A DNA stretch of 64,000 nt from Limnospira fusiformis SAG 85.79 (GCF_012516315.1 NZ_CP051185.1:4965363-5029362); one strand, 5' to 3'; positions 47,043 through 56,557 are shown, counted from the stretch's first letter. Notes: generated from the letters alone by a model not told the origin. Program-made: numbers and translations.

Positions 47043-49600
47043 GTGCGAGACGTTTAGGAGTCAAATAAGGCTGCAATGCCTGAAATAACCTCCCAGTGGG
47101 ACTTTCACCCCTTGGTGAAATATAAGGGATTCGCACCCTGACCATCCCATAACTGTTTATATGTCCCAACGTTAGGTATAGAAATATACAAAACAAGGCA
47201 GGGAACTCAAGGTCAAAAACGCTAAATTAGAAATCTAATGATTCCTTAACAATTGCGTTGAGAGTAACGGCGATAGCCACCCCCAATTTTAGGATTCACA
47301 ACCCTGGGATTGAAGCGGGGAACGGAAGGCGTGAGGGAAAACCTATTCCCAATAATCCGACCACTGCCAACCATCCATGACTAAGGAAACCTGAATGTTC
47401 CGACTTGAACCATCGTCATTATAAAGTAGCGAAACAGGTTGACACGCTGCGCTCAAAAGAGTAAGGGGAAAAGTAGGAGTCTTTCTATACTACCTACACA
47501 GACCTTTTTAAGTACCCCGGTGGAAAGGACAAGTCTAAAGATGGAATGCCCATATAAACGGAACGTTTTAACCCCTTTTAGGCTCTGATAATCTGGTCGA
47601 GAAAGTCAGTAGTGAAAGTGTAAGCGCAAGCCTATTAGGGGGTGAGATGTGACCAGAAGCCAACGCCCTATTGTAATGGTAGGGATATGCTGACGGGTCA
47701 CGGTTTGATTGCAAGGATAGAGCCGAGTAGGAGTCAATATGACGAAATCGAGAGAAAGTGAGGGATTCGGTAAACCGAGACCCACCAAGACTACGAATGT
47801 ATGGAGAAGTGTCAATTGGGCTAAGGTTCAACGGTACGTCTTTAAGCTCCAAAAGAGGATATTCCAAGCAGCTAAATCGGGACAGGACGCAAAGGCAAAA
47901 AGGTTGCAACGTCTATTGGTGAAATCATACTATGCCAGGCTCTTAGCAGTGCGACGAGTGACCCAAGATAACCAAGGCAAGAAAACGGCTGGAGTTGATG
48001 GAATGAGAGCAATCTCACCAAGACAAAGGTTTAAACTTGTTGAGAACATTAAAGGAAATCTCAAAGTAAAACCACTGCGACGGGTGTGGATTCCAAAACC
48101 TGGTAGGGATGAAAAACGCCCCCTGGGAATACCCACAATCCAAGACAGAGCGAGACAAGCCTTGGTTAAGTCGGCACTTGAGCCCGAATGGGAGTCAAGA
48201 TTTGAAGGCACGAGCTACGGGTTTAGACCAGGAAGGTCAGCCCACGACGCAATTGGTAGAATCTATGCTGCCATAAAGTTAGGACAATACTATGTTCTCG
48301 ATGCTGATATAGCGAAATGTTTTGACCGAATAAACCATGATTACCTACTGTCCAAAATTCATTGTCCAAGCAGCCTGAAAAGAGACCTAAAACAATGGCT
48401 CAAAGCAGGTGTGCTAGATAACGGTGTATTTGAGGATACAGAAGCAGGGACACCCCAAGGAGGGGTTATAAGTCCACTCCTAGCCAACATCGCACTGGAT
48501 GGAATAGCTAGGTTAATTGAAACAATGTATCCCAAGAAAAAGAACAGGGTACAAGCCTCTGTGATAAGATACGCCGATGATTTCGTGGTACTATCCCCAT
48601 CACTCGAAATCATTGAACAGTGCAAAACTGCAATTTCCAAATGGCTTGAGCCTGTTGGACTAGAAATTAAACCCGAAAAGACCCGAATCTGCCACACGCT
48701 CAAACCAATTGAGTATGAGGGAAAAACAGAAGAGCCTGGGTTCGACTTTCTGGGATTCAACATCAGGCAATATACAGTAGGAAAATACAAATCTGGGAAA
48801 ACAGGTGGGACAGCAAGTCGAGTAATCGGTCATAAAACCCACATCAAACCCAGTAAGAAAGCAGTTAAAGCTCATACAGAAGTGATAAAAGGTGTAATTA
48901 AACAACTCAAAACAGCACCTCAATCAGCCCTGATTAACAGACTAAACCCGATAATCCGGGGATGGTCAAATTATTACTCAGGGGTCGTTTCAACAAAAAC
49001 CTTCATTAAACTAGACCATAAAATCTGGTTAATGATACGAGCATGGACAGAATCAAGATGCGGAGAGGCAAGTTACGAAAAGCTAAAAAACTACTTCCAC
49101 AAAGGAACGGTTAAACTTAGCAATGGGAAAGAAAGACATGAATCCTGGTTATTCATGACCAAAGAGGGATTCCAGCTATGGAAACACAACTGGACTCCGA
49201 TTGTCAGACATACCCTAATACGCCCTGACGCAACACCATACGACGGAAATTGGACTTACTGGGCAACCAGGAAAGGACAAGCAATCGAAACGCCAAATAG
49301 GGTAGCAAAACTACTTAAAAAGCAAAAAGGCAAGTGTACCTGGTGTGGGCAATACTTTACCCCATCAGATATAATAGTTGAAGTTGACCACATTGTACCT
49401 CGAAGCCAAGGCGGAAAGGATGAATACAAGAACCTTCAACTATTACACCGCCACTGTCACGATGATAAAACGGCGTTAGACAACGCCAATGCTGTATCCT
49501 TAACAATGGAACAGTCAGACTAGGAGCCGTGTGAGGTGAAAGTCTCAAGCACGGTTTTGAATGGGAGGGGGTAGAGGCGACTCTACTCTCGACCCCTAAT
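47043..49600 (+). mobile_element. Group II intron carrying an RT/maturase ORF
   Basis: A complete-looking group II intron of about 2.56 kb. The 5' end reads GTGCGAG. Domain V is at 49524-49557 (GAGCCGTGTG...GCACGGTTT, with the catalytic AGC), right after the ORF stop codon. Domain VI is at about 49563-49600 with a GCGA tetraloop stem and an unpaired branch-point A at 49592, eight bases before the predicted 3' end AT. The last six exon bases, ATAGAA (47037-47042), are complementary to TTCTAT at 47483-47488, which supports the 5' junction as an EBS1-IBS1 pair. It sits between genes, so its splicing need not affect a protein. The ORF lies in domain IV. Confidence 0.85.
47739..49523 (+). CDS. Group II intron reverse transcriptase/maturase with HNH endonuclease
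   Basis: A 594-residue intron-encoded protein. Reverse transcriptase blocks run from about residue 80 to 350, with GIPTIQDRARQALVKSALEP, SYGFRPGRSAHDAI, TPQGGVISPLLANIALDG and the catalytic RYADDFVVL (about 274). The maturase/X domain follows (about 370-480, including LNPIIRGWSNYY). The C-terminus is an HNH endonuclease with CTWCG, VEVDHIVPRSQGGKDEYKNL and HRHCHDDK. All main catalytic residues are present, so it may still be mobile. Start ATG at 47739; stop immediately before domain V. Confidence 0.95.
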   Translation: MTKSRESEGFGKPRPTKTTNVWRSVNWAKVQRYVFKLQKRIFQAAKSGQDAKAKRLQRLLVKSYYARLLAVRRVTQDNQGKKTAGVDGMRAISPRQRFKLVENIKGNLKVKPLRRVWIPKPGRDEKRPLGIPTIQDRARQALVKSALEPEWESRFEGTSYGFRPGRSAHDAIGRIYAAIKLGQYYVLDADIAKCFDRINHDYLLSKIHCPSSLKRDLKQWLKAGVLDNGVFEDTEAGTPQGGVISPLLANIALDGIARLIETMYPKKKNRVQASVIRYADDFVVLSPSLEIIEQCKTAISKWLEPVGLEIKPEKTRICHTLKPIEYEGKTEEPGFDFLGFNIRQYTVGKYKSGKTGGTASRVIGHKTHIKPSKKAVKAHTEVIKGVIKQLKTAPQSALINRLNPIIRGWSNYYSGVVSTKTFIKLDHKIWLMIRAWTESRCGEASYEKLKNYFHKGTVKLSNGKERHESWLFMTKEGFQLWKHNWTPIVRHTLIRPDATPYDGNWTYWATRKGQAIETPNRVAKLLKKQKGKCTWCGQYFTPSDIIVEVDHIVPRSQGGKDEYKNLQLLHRHCHDDKTALDNANAVSLTMEQSD

Positions 49601-49830
49601 TTCTGGGAATCAAGTGCCAGCCAAAATTGGACTCCCCCCTGAACCCAGGGGAAAGATTGACCCCGACAGTGACAGTTACCCAAATGTCATATTGATACCA
49701 AACTGCCACTATCCAATAGGTCATAATTAAATGGAAGCCCAATTTTTTTGCCGATCATGTCACAACTACCAGTAAAGTTTTAAAGACCGTGCCAGTAAGC
49801 AGTCGCTAATCTTCAGATCGAGAGTCATCA

Positions 49831-50580
49831 ATGATCACTTCTAACTTAAATTGGACGAACTTAGCCAAAAGCAAAAGCCTAATGGCTGAACGCAACCATG
49901 ATCCCAAAGCGATCGCGATTTGGGCCTGTGGGATTGAAATGATTTATCAATCTGGACGGCAAAGTTTTAAAGTCCTCAAAGGCATTGACCTGCAAGTTCG
50001 CTCTGGGGACATACAACTTTTGATGGGACCAAGTGGGTCTGGTAAAACCACATTACTCTCAATTTTAGCCGGACTTCTCACCCCCACAGCCGGGCGAGTC
50101 ATGTTGTTAGACGAAAATATTACCCAAATGTCTCGCCAACAGTTGGCACAGTTTCGGCTAAGGAATATTGGCTTTATTTTTCAGGGGTTTAACTTGTTTC
50201 CAGCACTCACGGCCGCGGAAAATGTGGAAGTTGCCCTAAATATCAAAGGCATTCGTGGACGGAGAGCGCGTCAGGAAGCCCAAATACGGCTCGATCAAGT
50301 GGGTTTGGCTGATAAGAAGCATTTGCGACCCCGTGACCTTTCTGGGGGGCAAAAACAGCGGGTAGCGATCGCTCGCGCGTTGGCGGGAAGTCCTAAACTG
50401 ATTATGGCTGATGAACCTACAGCAGCCTTAGACTCTAGCAGCGGTCACGCGGTTATTGATGTCTTGCGGAAGTTGGCTAAGGAAGACGGCGCGACGGTGT
50501 TAATGGTGACTCACGACCCCCGCATCATTGATGTGGCCGATCGCATTCTACATCTCGAAGATGGCAAAATTCAGCACTAA
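49831..50580 (+). CDS. ABC transporter ATPase of the DevA/LolD/MacB type
   Basis: A 249-residue ATPase. Walker A is GPSGSGKTTLLSILAG (about residues 68-83), the signature is LSGGQKQRVAIARALAG (about 171) and Walker B is LIMADEPTAALDS. The Ala-Ala in TAALDS and the length fit DevA-type ATPases that power glycolipid or protein export with a DevB adaptor and DevC permease. No such partner gene is in this window: upstream is the intron and downstream a dehydratase. The first about 28 residues are non-conserved, and an internal ATG (residue 18 or so) is an alternative start. Confidence 0.88.
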   Translation: MITSNLNWTNLAKSKSLMAERNHDPKAIAIWACGIEMIYQSGRQSFKVLKGIDLQVRSGDIQLLMGPSGSGKTTLLSILAGLLTPTAGRVMLLDENITQMSRQQLAQFRLRNIGFIFQGFNLFPALTAAENVEVALNIKGIRGRRARQEAQIRLDQVGLADKKHLRPRDLSGGQKQRVAIARALAGSPKLIMADEPTAALDSSSGHAVIDVLRKLAKEDGATVLMVTHDPRIIDVADRILHLEDGKIQH

Positions 50581-50582
50581 CC

Positions 50583-51545
50583 ATGGATAGCCAGTTACCA
50601 GTTAACTTTAACGCAGTTGCTGCCGCCTCCGCACGTCTCCAGGGCTACATTAAGCCCACCCCAGTGGTTACATCTACCACCGTGAATCGACTAACTGGGG
50701 GGACGGTTTTTTTTAAGTGCGAGAATTTCCAACGTACCGGATCATTTAAGTTTCGTGGTGCTTTCAATGCCCTATCTTTGCTAGATCCGAAACGGCAACA
50801 GGGCGTGTTTACCTATTCCTCCGGCAATCACGCCCAAGCGATCGCACAAGCCGGGTCAATTCTAGGAATCAACACCACTATCATTATGCCAGACAATGCC
50901 CCCGCTGTCAAGCGATCGGCTACAGCCAATTATGGCGCGGAAATTGTCCTGTATAATCCCTCGGAAGTAGTGCGAGAAAAATATTGTCAACAACTAGCCG
51001 AGGAAAGAAATGCTACCATTATTCCCCCCTATAATCATCCCGATATTATCGCCGGACAGGGAACTACAGCATTAGAGTTAATTGAGGATGTAGGAGAATT
51101 GGATTTATTGTTAGTTTGTTGTGGCGGCGGTGGCTTGCTTTCCGGTTGTGCGATCGCTACTCGCCAACTTTCTCCGGCTTGTCAAATTATCGGCGTTGAA
51201 CCCGCTTTAGCAGACGATGCTACCCGGTCATTTAAGACTAAAATTCTCCAGACTATTCACAACCCCCAAACTATTGCTGATGGCGCGAGAACACCTTATT
51301 TGGGAAGTCTCACCTTTCCGATTATCCTAGAGACTGTTGATGATATGGTAACGGTTTCCGAAACTCAAATTATTGAGGCGATGCGGTTTTTATGGGAAAG
51401 GTTAAAATTGGTGGTAGAACCCACCGGAGCATTAGCCACAGCCGCTTTACTTTCGGGAATTGTCCCCGCTGCTAATCGTCGTGTTGGGGTGATTATTAGT
51501 GGCGGTAATGTGGATTTAAAAGAGGCGATCGCTTTATTTCAATAA
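50583..51545 (+). CDS. PLP-dependent threonine/serine dehydratase
   Basis: A 320-residue fold-type II PLP enzyme. The Schiff-base lysine is in RTGSFKFRGAFNAL (about residue 53), SSGNHAQAIA lies near residue 80 and the phosphate-binding loop is VCCGGGGLLSG (about 178). It deaminates L-threonine and/or L-serine to the 2-oxo acid. It lacks the C-terminal ACT-like regulatory domain of biosynthetic IlvA, so it resembles catabolic TdcB, serine racemase or hydroxyaspartate ammonia-lyase enzymes. It starts 2 bp after the ABC ATPase stop, implying translational coupling of unrelated functions. Confidence 0.9.
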   Translation: MDSQLPVNFNAVAAASARLQGYIKPTPVVTSTTVNRLTGGTVFFKCENFQRTGSFKFRGAFNALSLLDPKRQQGVFTYSSGNHAQAIAQAGSILGINTTIIMPDNAPAVKRSATANYGAEIVLYNPSEVVREKYCQQLAEERNATIIPPYNHPDIIAGQGTTALELIEDVGELDLLLVCCGGGGLLSGCAIATRQLSPACQIIGVEPALADDATRSFKTKILQTIHNPQTIADGARTPYLGSLTFPIILETVDDMVTVSETQIIEAMRFLWERLKLVVEPTGALATAALLSGIVPAANRRVGVIISGGNVDLKEAIALFQ

Positions 51546-53281
51546 TTGGGTAGGTTAAAATCAGGATCGCTTTTTAATAAACCTTCAAACTGAGCAGCCG
51601 TCAGGGGGGGACTGAAAATATAACCCTGAATTTCATCACATAAATTGTCATAAATAAACGCCAGTTCTTCTTCCGTTTGTACCCCTTCCGCCACCACCTT
51701 TAAGTTAAGTTGTTTGGTCATCATAGTAACCGCCTTCACAATAGCTTGAGTTTTCGGATTTTTATCAACATCCTTCACAAAGCAACGGTCTAGTTTCAAA
51801 GTATCAAAACGAAACTTATTTAAATAGTTAAGAGAAGAGTAACCCGTCCCAAAATCATCAATGGCAATTTTTAAACCCAGAGAATTTAATTCCTTTAACT
51901 TCCGGATAGATAACTCCTCATTTTTCACCAAGATACTTTCGGTTAACTCTAGTTCCAAATAAGCCGGATCTACCCCTTCACTTTGTAAAATTTCCCTTAA
52001 ATGGTGGCAAAAATCAGGATGATTAAACTGATCAGCTGAAACATTAATCGCTACCGGAATTAACAGGCCTAAATTTGCCCAATTTTTGATTTGATTACAA
52101 GCCGTTTTAACTACCCATTCTCCAAGAGCTTGAATTAAACCTGTTTCTTCAGCCAAAGGAATAAATAACGCCGGTGGGACTAGACCATTATTGCGCCTAT
52201 TCCACCTCAGCAAAGCCTCAGCACCCACAATTTTACCAGTTTTTAAGCAGACTTTTGGCTGATAATAAAGTTGTAACTCATTCCTGGCGATCGCTTTTTG
52301 CAAATCCGCTTCTAAAGCCAGACTATCCGCTGAGATCACCTGTAAACTATCTCGATATACTGTACAGCGGTTTCCTCCATAACTGCGACTCGAATTTAAA
52401 GCAATTTGACTATTTTTTAACAGCGAATCAATCTCCTGACCATGAAGAGGATACAGAGCAATTCCCATACTAGACATAATCACAATTTCATGACCCCTAA
52501 TTAATAAGGGTTCAGCCACAGCATCCCTGAGTAGTTGGGCTTGCTCATGGACTTGATTTTCCGAGCCAGTGAACTCACCAATAATCGCAAACTCTCCACT
52601 GGTCAAATAAGCTACAGTCCCCTGATTATCCATAGCTTTAACCAGTCTTTCTCCCACCGCTTTAAGTAGTGCTTCCGCCGACTCATAACCAAGGATGTCA
52701 TTAATCCGCTTAAATCTATCTACACTCAAACAGACAATGGGAATTAATCCCGAATCGTAACTTGGTAAATTCTCTAAAATTTGTTCAAAGCGATCGCGCA
52801 AAGCCAAACGATTCGGTAAATTAGTGATTCCGTCCCAGTCCAACAGTTGATTCAGTGGTGATTCTGTAGATACAATTTGACTCTGATTATTTTGATAATA
52901 CCGTTGCATATTGGAATATTTTTCTAAACGCACGGTAATTGATCGCATTAGCTCCGCTGCTGAACAGGGTTTAGTAATATAATCATCAGCACCCAACTCC
53001 ATAGCCTTGCGGGTATTCATGCGATCGGCTAAAGCCGTCATAAAAATAAACGGAATAATTGCCGTTTTCGGGTTCTGTCGAAGCTGTGCGAGAACCCCAT
53101 AACCATCAAGTATCGGCATCATCACATCACACAAAATCAGATCAGGTTGCTCCTGTTCAGCCAGTTTAACACCCCGCAGACCATCGGTAGCTTCCAACAC
53201 TTGGAAATTCTCAAATGTTAGCAGTTCCACCAAGTTCTCTCTGACCAATCTTTCATCTTCAATAATCAGAATTTTTTTCAT
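51539..53281 (-). CDS. Response regulator with degenerate GGDEF and EAL domains
   Basis: A 580-residue cytoplasmic regulator. Receiver about 1-120 (LILCDVMMPILDGYG, Lys in YITKPCS). GGDEF domain about 150-310, whose active-site signature reads TSGEF, so it probably cannot make c-di-GMP. EAL domain about 325-570 with all key motifs: AEALLRW, INVSADQF, ELELTES, AIDDFGTGYSS and LKLDRCF. It should therefore hydrolyse c-di-GMP when phosphorylated. Its start overlaps the kinase stop by 4 bp, so the kinase is the probable partner. Its stop overlaps the dehydratase gene by 7 bp. Confidence 0.93.
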   Translation of the reverse strand: MKKILIIEDERLVRENLVELLTFENFQVLEATDGLRGVKLAEQEQPDLILCDVMMPILDGYGVLAQLRQNPKTAIIPFIFMTALADRMNTRKAMELGADDYITKPCSAAELMRSITVRLEKYSNMQRYYQNNQSQIVSTESPLNQLLDWDGITNLPNRLALRDRFEQILENLPSYDSGLIPIVCLSVDRFKRINDILGYESAEALLKAVGERLVKAMDNQGTVAYLTSGEFAIIGEFTGSENQVHEQAQLLRDAVAEPLLIRGHEIVIMSSMGIALYPLHGQEIDSLLKNSQIALNSSRSYGGNRCTVYRDSLQVISADSLALEADLQKAIARNELQLYYQPKVCLKTGKIVGAEALLRWNRRNNGLVPPALFIPLAEETGLIQALGEWVVKTACNQIKNWANLGLLIPVAINVSADQFNHPDFCHHLREILQSEGVDPAYLELELTESILVKNEELSIRKLKELNSLGLKIAIDDFGTGYSSLNYLNKFRFDTLKLDRCFVKDVDKNPKTQAIVKAVTMMTKQLNLKVVAEGVQTEEELAFIYDNLCDEIQGYIFSPPLTAAQFEGLLKSDPDFNLPNY

Positions 53282-54375
53282 TCCTCTAATTTAGATGGCA
53301 AGATAACTGTACAAGTTGTTCCTATTCCTTCTTCACTTTCCACCCGAATTTCACCAAGCTGTAAATCTACCGCTTTTTTCACCAAAGGCAACCCCAGTCC
53401 TGTTCCTGATATATTCCCCACATTGCTACCACGGTGAAACGGCTCAAATAGGTGTTTGAGATCCAACTTAGGAATGCCAATACCTGAGTCCTTAATCATC
53501 AAGATAACCCGATCATCCTCACAAGTCAAGTCTATTTTAATATCCCCCCCCGCCTGGGAATACTTAATCGCGTTAGAAATCAGGTTAGTTAGTATTTGTG
53601 AGATTAAATACTCATCAAGTCTGGTATCCGGGAAACTGCTAGGACAGGTAAAAATTAAATTGTGTTTATCCGTGGTTAGTTGAATTTCCGCAATTAAGTT
53701 AGCGCAAAACTCTTTCAGATTCACCACCACGGGATGGGGGATTAACTTGCCAGATTCCGCTTTTTCAATGATGAGAATATCATTTAAAAGTTCTGTCATT
53801 TGCTGGATTCCTACCCTGATTCTCTGAAAATGGGTGCGTTTTTTGTCATCGGAAATTCTCTGACTATAACTTTCTAATAATCCAGCCGAGAAAGAAATAG
53901 TAGTTAAGGGAGTCCTTAACTCATGGGAAATTGTCGTAATTAAACGAGTTTTTAGGTCTTGAAATTCTGCCTGTATTTGGTCTATTTGTGCTTGGGTCTC
54001 ATCCCGCCAATCATCATTGTCACTTTGCAGAATATCAAGCTGTTCTTGGAGTTGATAAACTGATTGATATAATATGGGATTGTTCAGAATTTGTAAAAGT
54101 CGGTAACTCGAAATTAATCCCAATAAATGATTTTCGTCATTAACTACGACACAAAAATCAGTTTTAGCATTATTAAATAATGAAATTAGGCTAGAGATAT
54201 TCGGCAAATGTGACTTTTTGAAGACCAGTGGTAATTCCTTCATTACTTCTGCCACTTTAGTCTCATTTAGATCTATTTTTTTCGACACGACATCGACTAC
54301 CTCCTTGGCGCTGAATGAACCAATCGGGGTACTGTCATTGACAACCAAAACAACTTGTGCGTCCAACTCCTTCAT
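53278..54375 (-). CDS. CBS-domain histidine kinase
   Basis: A soluble kinase of at least 365 residues. Two CBS-like modules (about 1-45 and 65-118, DFCVVVNDENHLLGLIS) form the N-terminus, followed by a coiled coil (about 120-160). The His domain has TTISHELRTPLTTISF (about 160). The ATPase domain has NLISNAIKYS, DSGIGIP and GTGLGLPLVKKA. CBS pairs usually bind adenosine nucleotides. Codons upstream of the annotated ATG keep encoding CBS-like sequence (ETKIIDAIAL) to a stop at 54481, with no ATG, GTG or TTG. The N-terminus is thus either cut by a mutation or begins at a rare codon such as ATT. Confidence 0.88.
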   Translation of the reverse strand: MKELDAQVVLVVNDSTPIGSFSAKEVVDVVSKKIDLNETKVAEVMKELPLVFKKSHLPNISSLISLFNNAKTDFCVVVNDENHLLGLISSYRLLQILNNPILYQSVYQLQEQLDILQSDNDDWRDETQAQIDQIQAEFQDLKTRLITTISHELRTPLTTISFSAGLLESYSQRISDDKKRTHFQRIRVGIQQMTELLNDILIIEKAESGKLIPHPVVVNLKEFCANLIAEIQLTTDKHNLIFTCPSSFPDTRLDEYLISQILTNLISNAIKYSQAGGDIKIDLTCEDDRVILMIKDSGIGIPKLDLKHLFEPFHRGSNVGNISGTGLGLPLVKKAVDLQLGEIRVESEEGIGTTCTVILPSKLEE

Positions 54376-54758
54376 TAGAGCGATCGCATCAATTATTTTA
54401 GTCTCCGGTCCAACAATAATAGGTGAAGTATCTATAATAATTTTCTCTGATGATAAGAGTGCTAAGTGAAACTGAACCCACTAGCCATCAAAGCCAGGGT
54501 TTTCCGAGTTCAACAACTCCCCCTCACTGAAAGGGTTTACCATATTCAGTTATCGGGAACCCGTTGACCCCAATTGGCAATTGTGCTAGACCCTGGGAAT
54601 ACCCTGATAGCTCAAGGGATTCCTGCACTACAACATTCTAGCACAATGAAAATAAGATCTTACTTCTGCGATCGCCCCTCTCGTCTTAGAGTCCACCACC
54701 AAAAAAGCCTAATTTCCTTAGAAACCAGGCTTTCAATGATTAGTTTGAGTTAGGAAGA
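54376..54758. other. Intergenic region; lost kinase N-terminus and ndh terminator
   Basis: The first 105 bases (54376-54480), read on the minus strand, continue the CBS reading frame without a normal start codon. An ATG in another frame (54488-54490) opens a frame that ends after a few codons, consistent with a one-base shift. The remainder holds the terminator of the ndh cluster at 54701-54733 and nothing else recognisable. Confidence 0.55.
54701..54733 (-). terminator. Rho-independent terminator of the ndh cluster
   Basis: On the minus strand, AAAGCCT pairs with AGGCTTT, with an inner TTTC/GAAA helix, and the stem runs directly into TTTTTT. It lies 26 bp past the ndhE stop codon and marks the end of the gltA/ndh gene block. 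Confidence 0.88.
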
Positions 54759-55076
54759 CTACCACTTTAACAAGTTAAACTCTTCCATATCGACCGTATC
54801 ACGGTTACGATAAATTGTCAAGACGATCGCCAAACCGACCGCCGCCTCCGCCGCCGCCACGGTAATGACAAACACCGCAAAAACTTGACCCTTAATACTC
54901 CCAGAGTCCAAATAGTTAGAAAACCCCATCAAATTGAGGTTAACAGCATTAAGCAGTAACTCAATAGACATGAGAACCCGGACCGCATTACGGCTAGTAA
55001 TCAATCCATAGATACCAATACAAAACAAAGCCGCCGCGACCAATAGAAAATATTGAAGTTGCAATTCCATAAACAA
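54759..55076 (-). CDS. ndhE: NDH-1 subunit NdhE (NuoK homolog)
   Basis: A 105-residue membrane subunit of the cyanobacterial NDH-1 complex, with three helices. Conserved features include [17 protein letters not shown] in helix 2 (with the proton-path Glu) and [17 protein letters not shown] in helix 3. NDH-1 takes electrons from ferredoxin to plastoquinone for respiration, cyclic flow and CO2 uptake. It is the last gene of ndhA-I-G-E and is 109 bp after ndhG, a larger gap than usual in this operon. Confidence 0.97.
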   Translation of the reverse strand: MFMELQLQYFLLVAAALFCIGIYGLITSRNAVRVLMSIELLLNAVNLNLMGFSNYLDSGSIKGQVFAVFVITVAAAEAAVGLAIVLTIYRNRDTVDMEEFNLLKW

Positions 55077-55185
55077 TTTTTAAGATTTCCAAGTGTCTGT
55101 GTAATGCCATCGGGATCACCACAGCGAAGGCCTAACCCAGGGTTAAATAGCCTCGCTGTAGATTAACCGATCGCTACTCTAGCCA

Positions 55186-55812
55186 TTATTCGGAGGAATC
55201 CTCAGAGCTACCAGAAACGGAGACCAGTTCCCGGGGGCGCTCGGTGAGCATTAAAAGAGGTGTAGTTGTAGTTGGCGCGTTAGAAGCATCGGGGAGAAAA
55301 TCCCGACGAGCGAGAACAATAGCTCCCACCATAGCCATTAGCAAGAACACAGAAGCTAACTCAAAGGGTAGCAAAAAGTCAGTAAAGAAATGTTCACCAA
55401 TAGCGATCGCCGAACTTTCAATGGTCACCACTGTAGTCGTAACCGACCATGGCGTTGATAACACCATAGTAGACAACAGAGCAAATAAGCCCACACAGAC
55501 CACAGCCGTAGCAATTTGGCGCAGCCCAGCATTAGGTAAAACCCGAAAATCCTGTTGTTTGTTAACCAACATGATCCCAAACAGGATCAAGACATTAACA
55601 GAACCGACATAAATCAAAACTTGAGCCGCAGCCACAAAATCCGCATTGAGTAGGAGATATAATCCAGCCATGCTCATAAACACGCCTCCCAGCAAAAATG
55701 CCGAGTAAACGATATTTTTGAGCAAAACCACACCCAAAGCGGAGCCAATCATCATGATGGTTAGCAGGCCAAAGGAAACGACCTGAACCCCTTCTGCTAA
55801 ATTCACGGGCAT
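55186..55812 (-). CDS. ndhG: NDH-1 subunit NdhG (NuoJ homolog)
   Basis: A 208-residue membrane subunit with five helices in the first about 170 residues. AQVLIYVGSVNVLILFGIMLVN (helix 3, containing the broken-helix region) is diagnostic. A Ser/Thr/Pro-rich hydrophilic tail of about 35 residues follows the last helix, facing the cytoplasm or stroma side. It lies 59 bp after ndhI in the same direction. Confidence 0.97.
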   Translation of the reverse strand: MPVNLAEGVQVVSFGLLTIMMIGSALGVVLLKNIVYSAFLLGGVFMSMAGLYLLLNADFVAAAQVLIYVGSVNVLILFGIMLVNKQQDFRVLPNAGLRQIATAVVCVGLFALLSTMVLSTPWSVTTTVVTIESSAIAIGEHFFTDFLLPFELASVFLLMAMVGAIVLARRDFLPDASNAPTTTTPLLMLTERPRELVSVSGSSEDSSE

Positions 55813-55871
55813 ATCCTAGAGTTATCAAAGTTTGGGTAATGGAGACATTACCCCTGCCAAAGTTATTAAAA

Positions 55872-56495
55872 TCAGGCTTTTTCTGCCTTAGCTTGGGATT
55901 CCCCATCCCGTTGTTGTTCCATCTTATCGAGAATTTCCTCTGGACGCAAACCAGAACGACGGGAATTTGGGGGAAGATCGTGGGGGTCCATAACTCCCTT
56001 GGGTAAATAGGCAAGTTCCCGCAGGGGAGTCACCATCGGATCATCAGTCACCTTGTAGGGTAACCGTCCCAGTGCCACACTATCATAGTTCAACTCATGG
56101 CGATCGTAAGCCGCCAGTTCGTATTCTTCCGTCATTGACAGACAATTAGTCGGACAATATTCGACACAATTACCGCAGAAGATGCAAACGCCAAAATCGA
56201 TGCTGTAGTGTTTGAGTTTCTTTTTCTTAGTTTCCCGGTTAAATTCCCAGTCTACGACGGGGAGGTTAATGGGGCATACCCTGACGCAGACCTCGCAGGA
56301 GATGCACTTATCAAACTCAAAGTGAATGCGACCCCGGAACCTTTCGGAAGGAATCAGTTTTTCATAGGGGTATTGAACAGTAATGGGTCGCCGCTTCATG
56401 TGGTCAAAGGTGACAGATAGACCCTGACCGATATATTTAGCGGCTTGAATGGTTTCCTTGGCGTAGTCGCCAACTTGGTTAAGAAACTTGAGCAT
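55872..56495 (-). CDS. ndhI: NDH-1 subunit NdhI, 2x[4Fe-4S] protein
   Basis: A 207-residue peripheral-arm subunit that passes electrons through two 4Fe-4S clusters. The cluster motifs are [12 protein letters not shown] (about residues 64-75) and [15 protein letters not shown] (about 103-117). The N-terminal amphipathic region binds the membrane arm and the C-terminus (about 170-207) is charged. It lies 62 bp after ndhA and 59 bp before ndhG. Confidence 0.98.
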   Translation of the reverse strand: MLKFLNQVGDYAKETIQAAKYIGQGLSVTFDHMKRRPITVQYPYEKLIPSERFRGRIHFEFDKCISCEVCVRVCPINLPVVDWEFNRETKKKKLKHYSIDFGVCIFCGNCVEYCPTNCLSMTEEYELAAYDRHELNYDSVALGRLPYKVTDDPMVTPLRELAYLPKGVMDPHDLPPNSRRSGLRPEEILDKMEQQRDGESQAKAEKA

Positions 56496-56557
56496 AGTGT
56501 TTTCGGAGTGTCTTAGCTTGGGTTAACTTAAGTTTAGGGATTAGCCCCCTTTAATAT

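Noticed and set aside
47568..47909. Minus-strand ORF of 113 codons in the intron
   Set aside because: It covers structured intron RNA and the start of the RT gene in antisense; no protein features.
46949..49622. Short direct repeat AGTGCCAGCCA on both sides of the intron, as a possible target duplication
   Set aside because: The copies are not at the intron ends, and group II introns do not make target duplications; probably chance.
55595..56014. Minus-strand ORF of 139 codons between ndhI and ndhG
   Set aside because: It is a shifted frame over the two ndh genes and reads as out-of-frame sequence.
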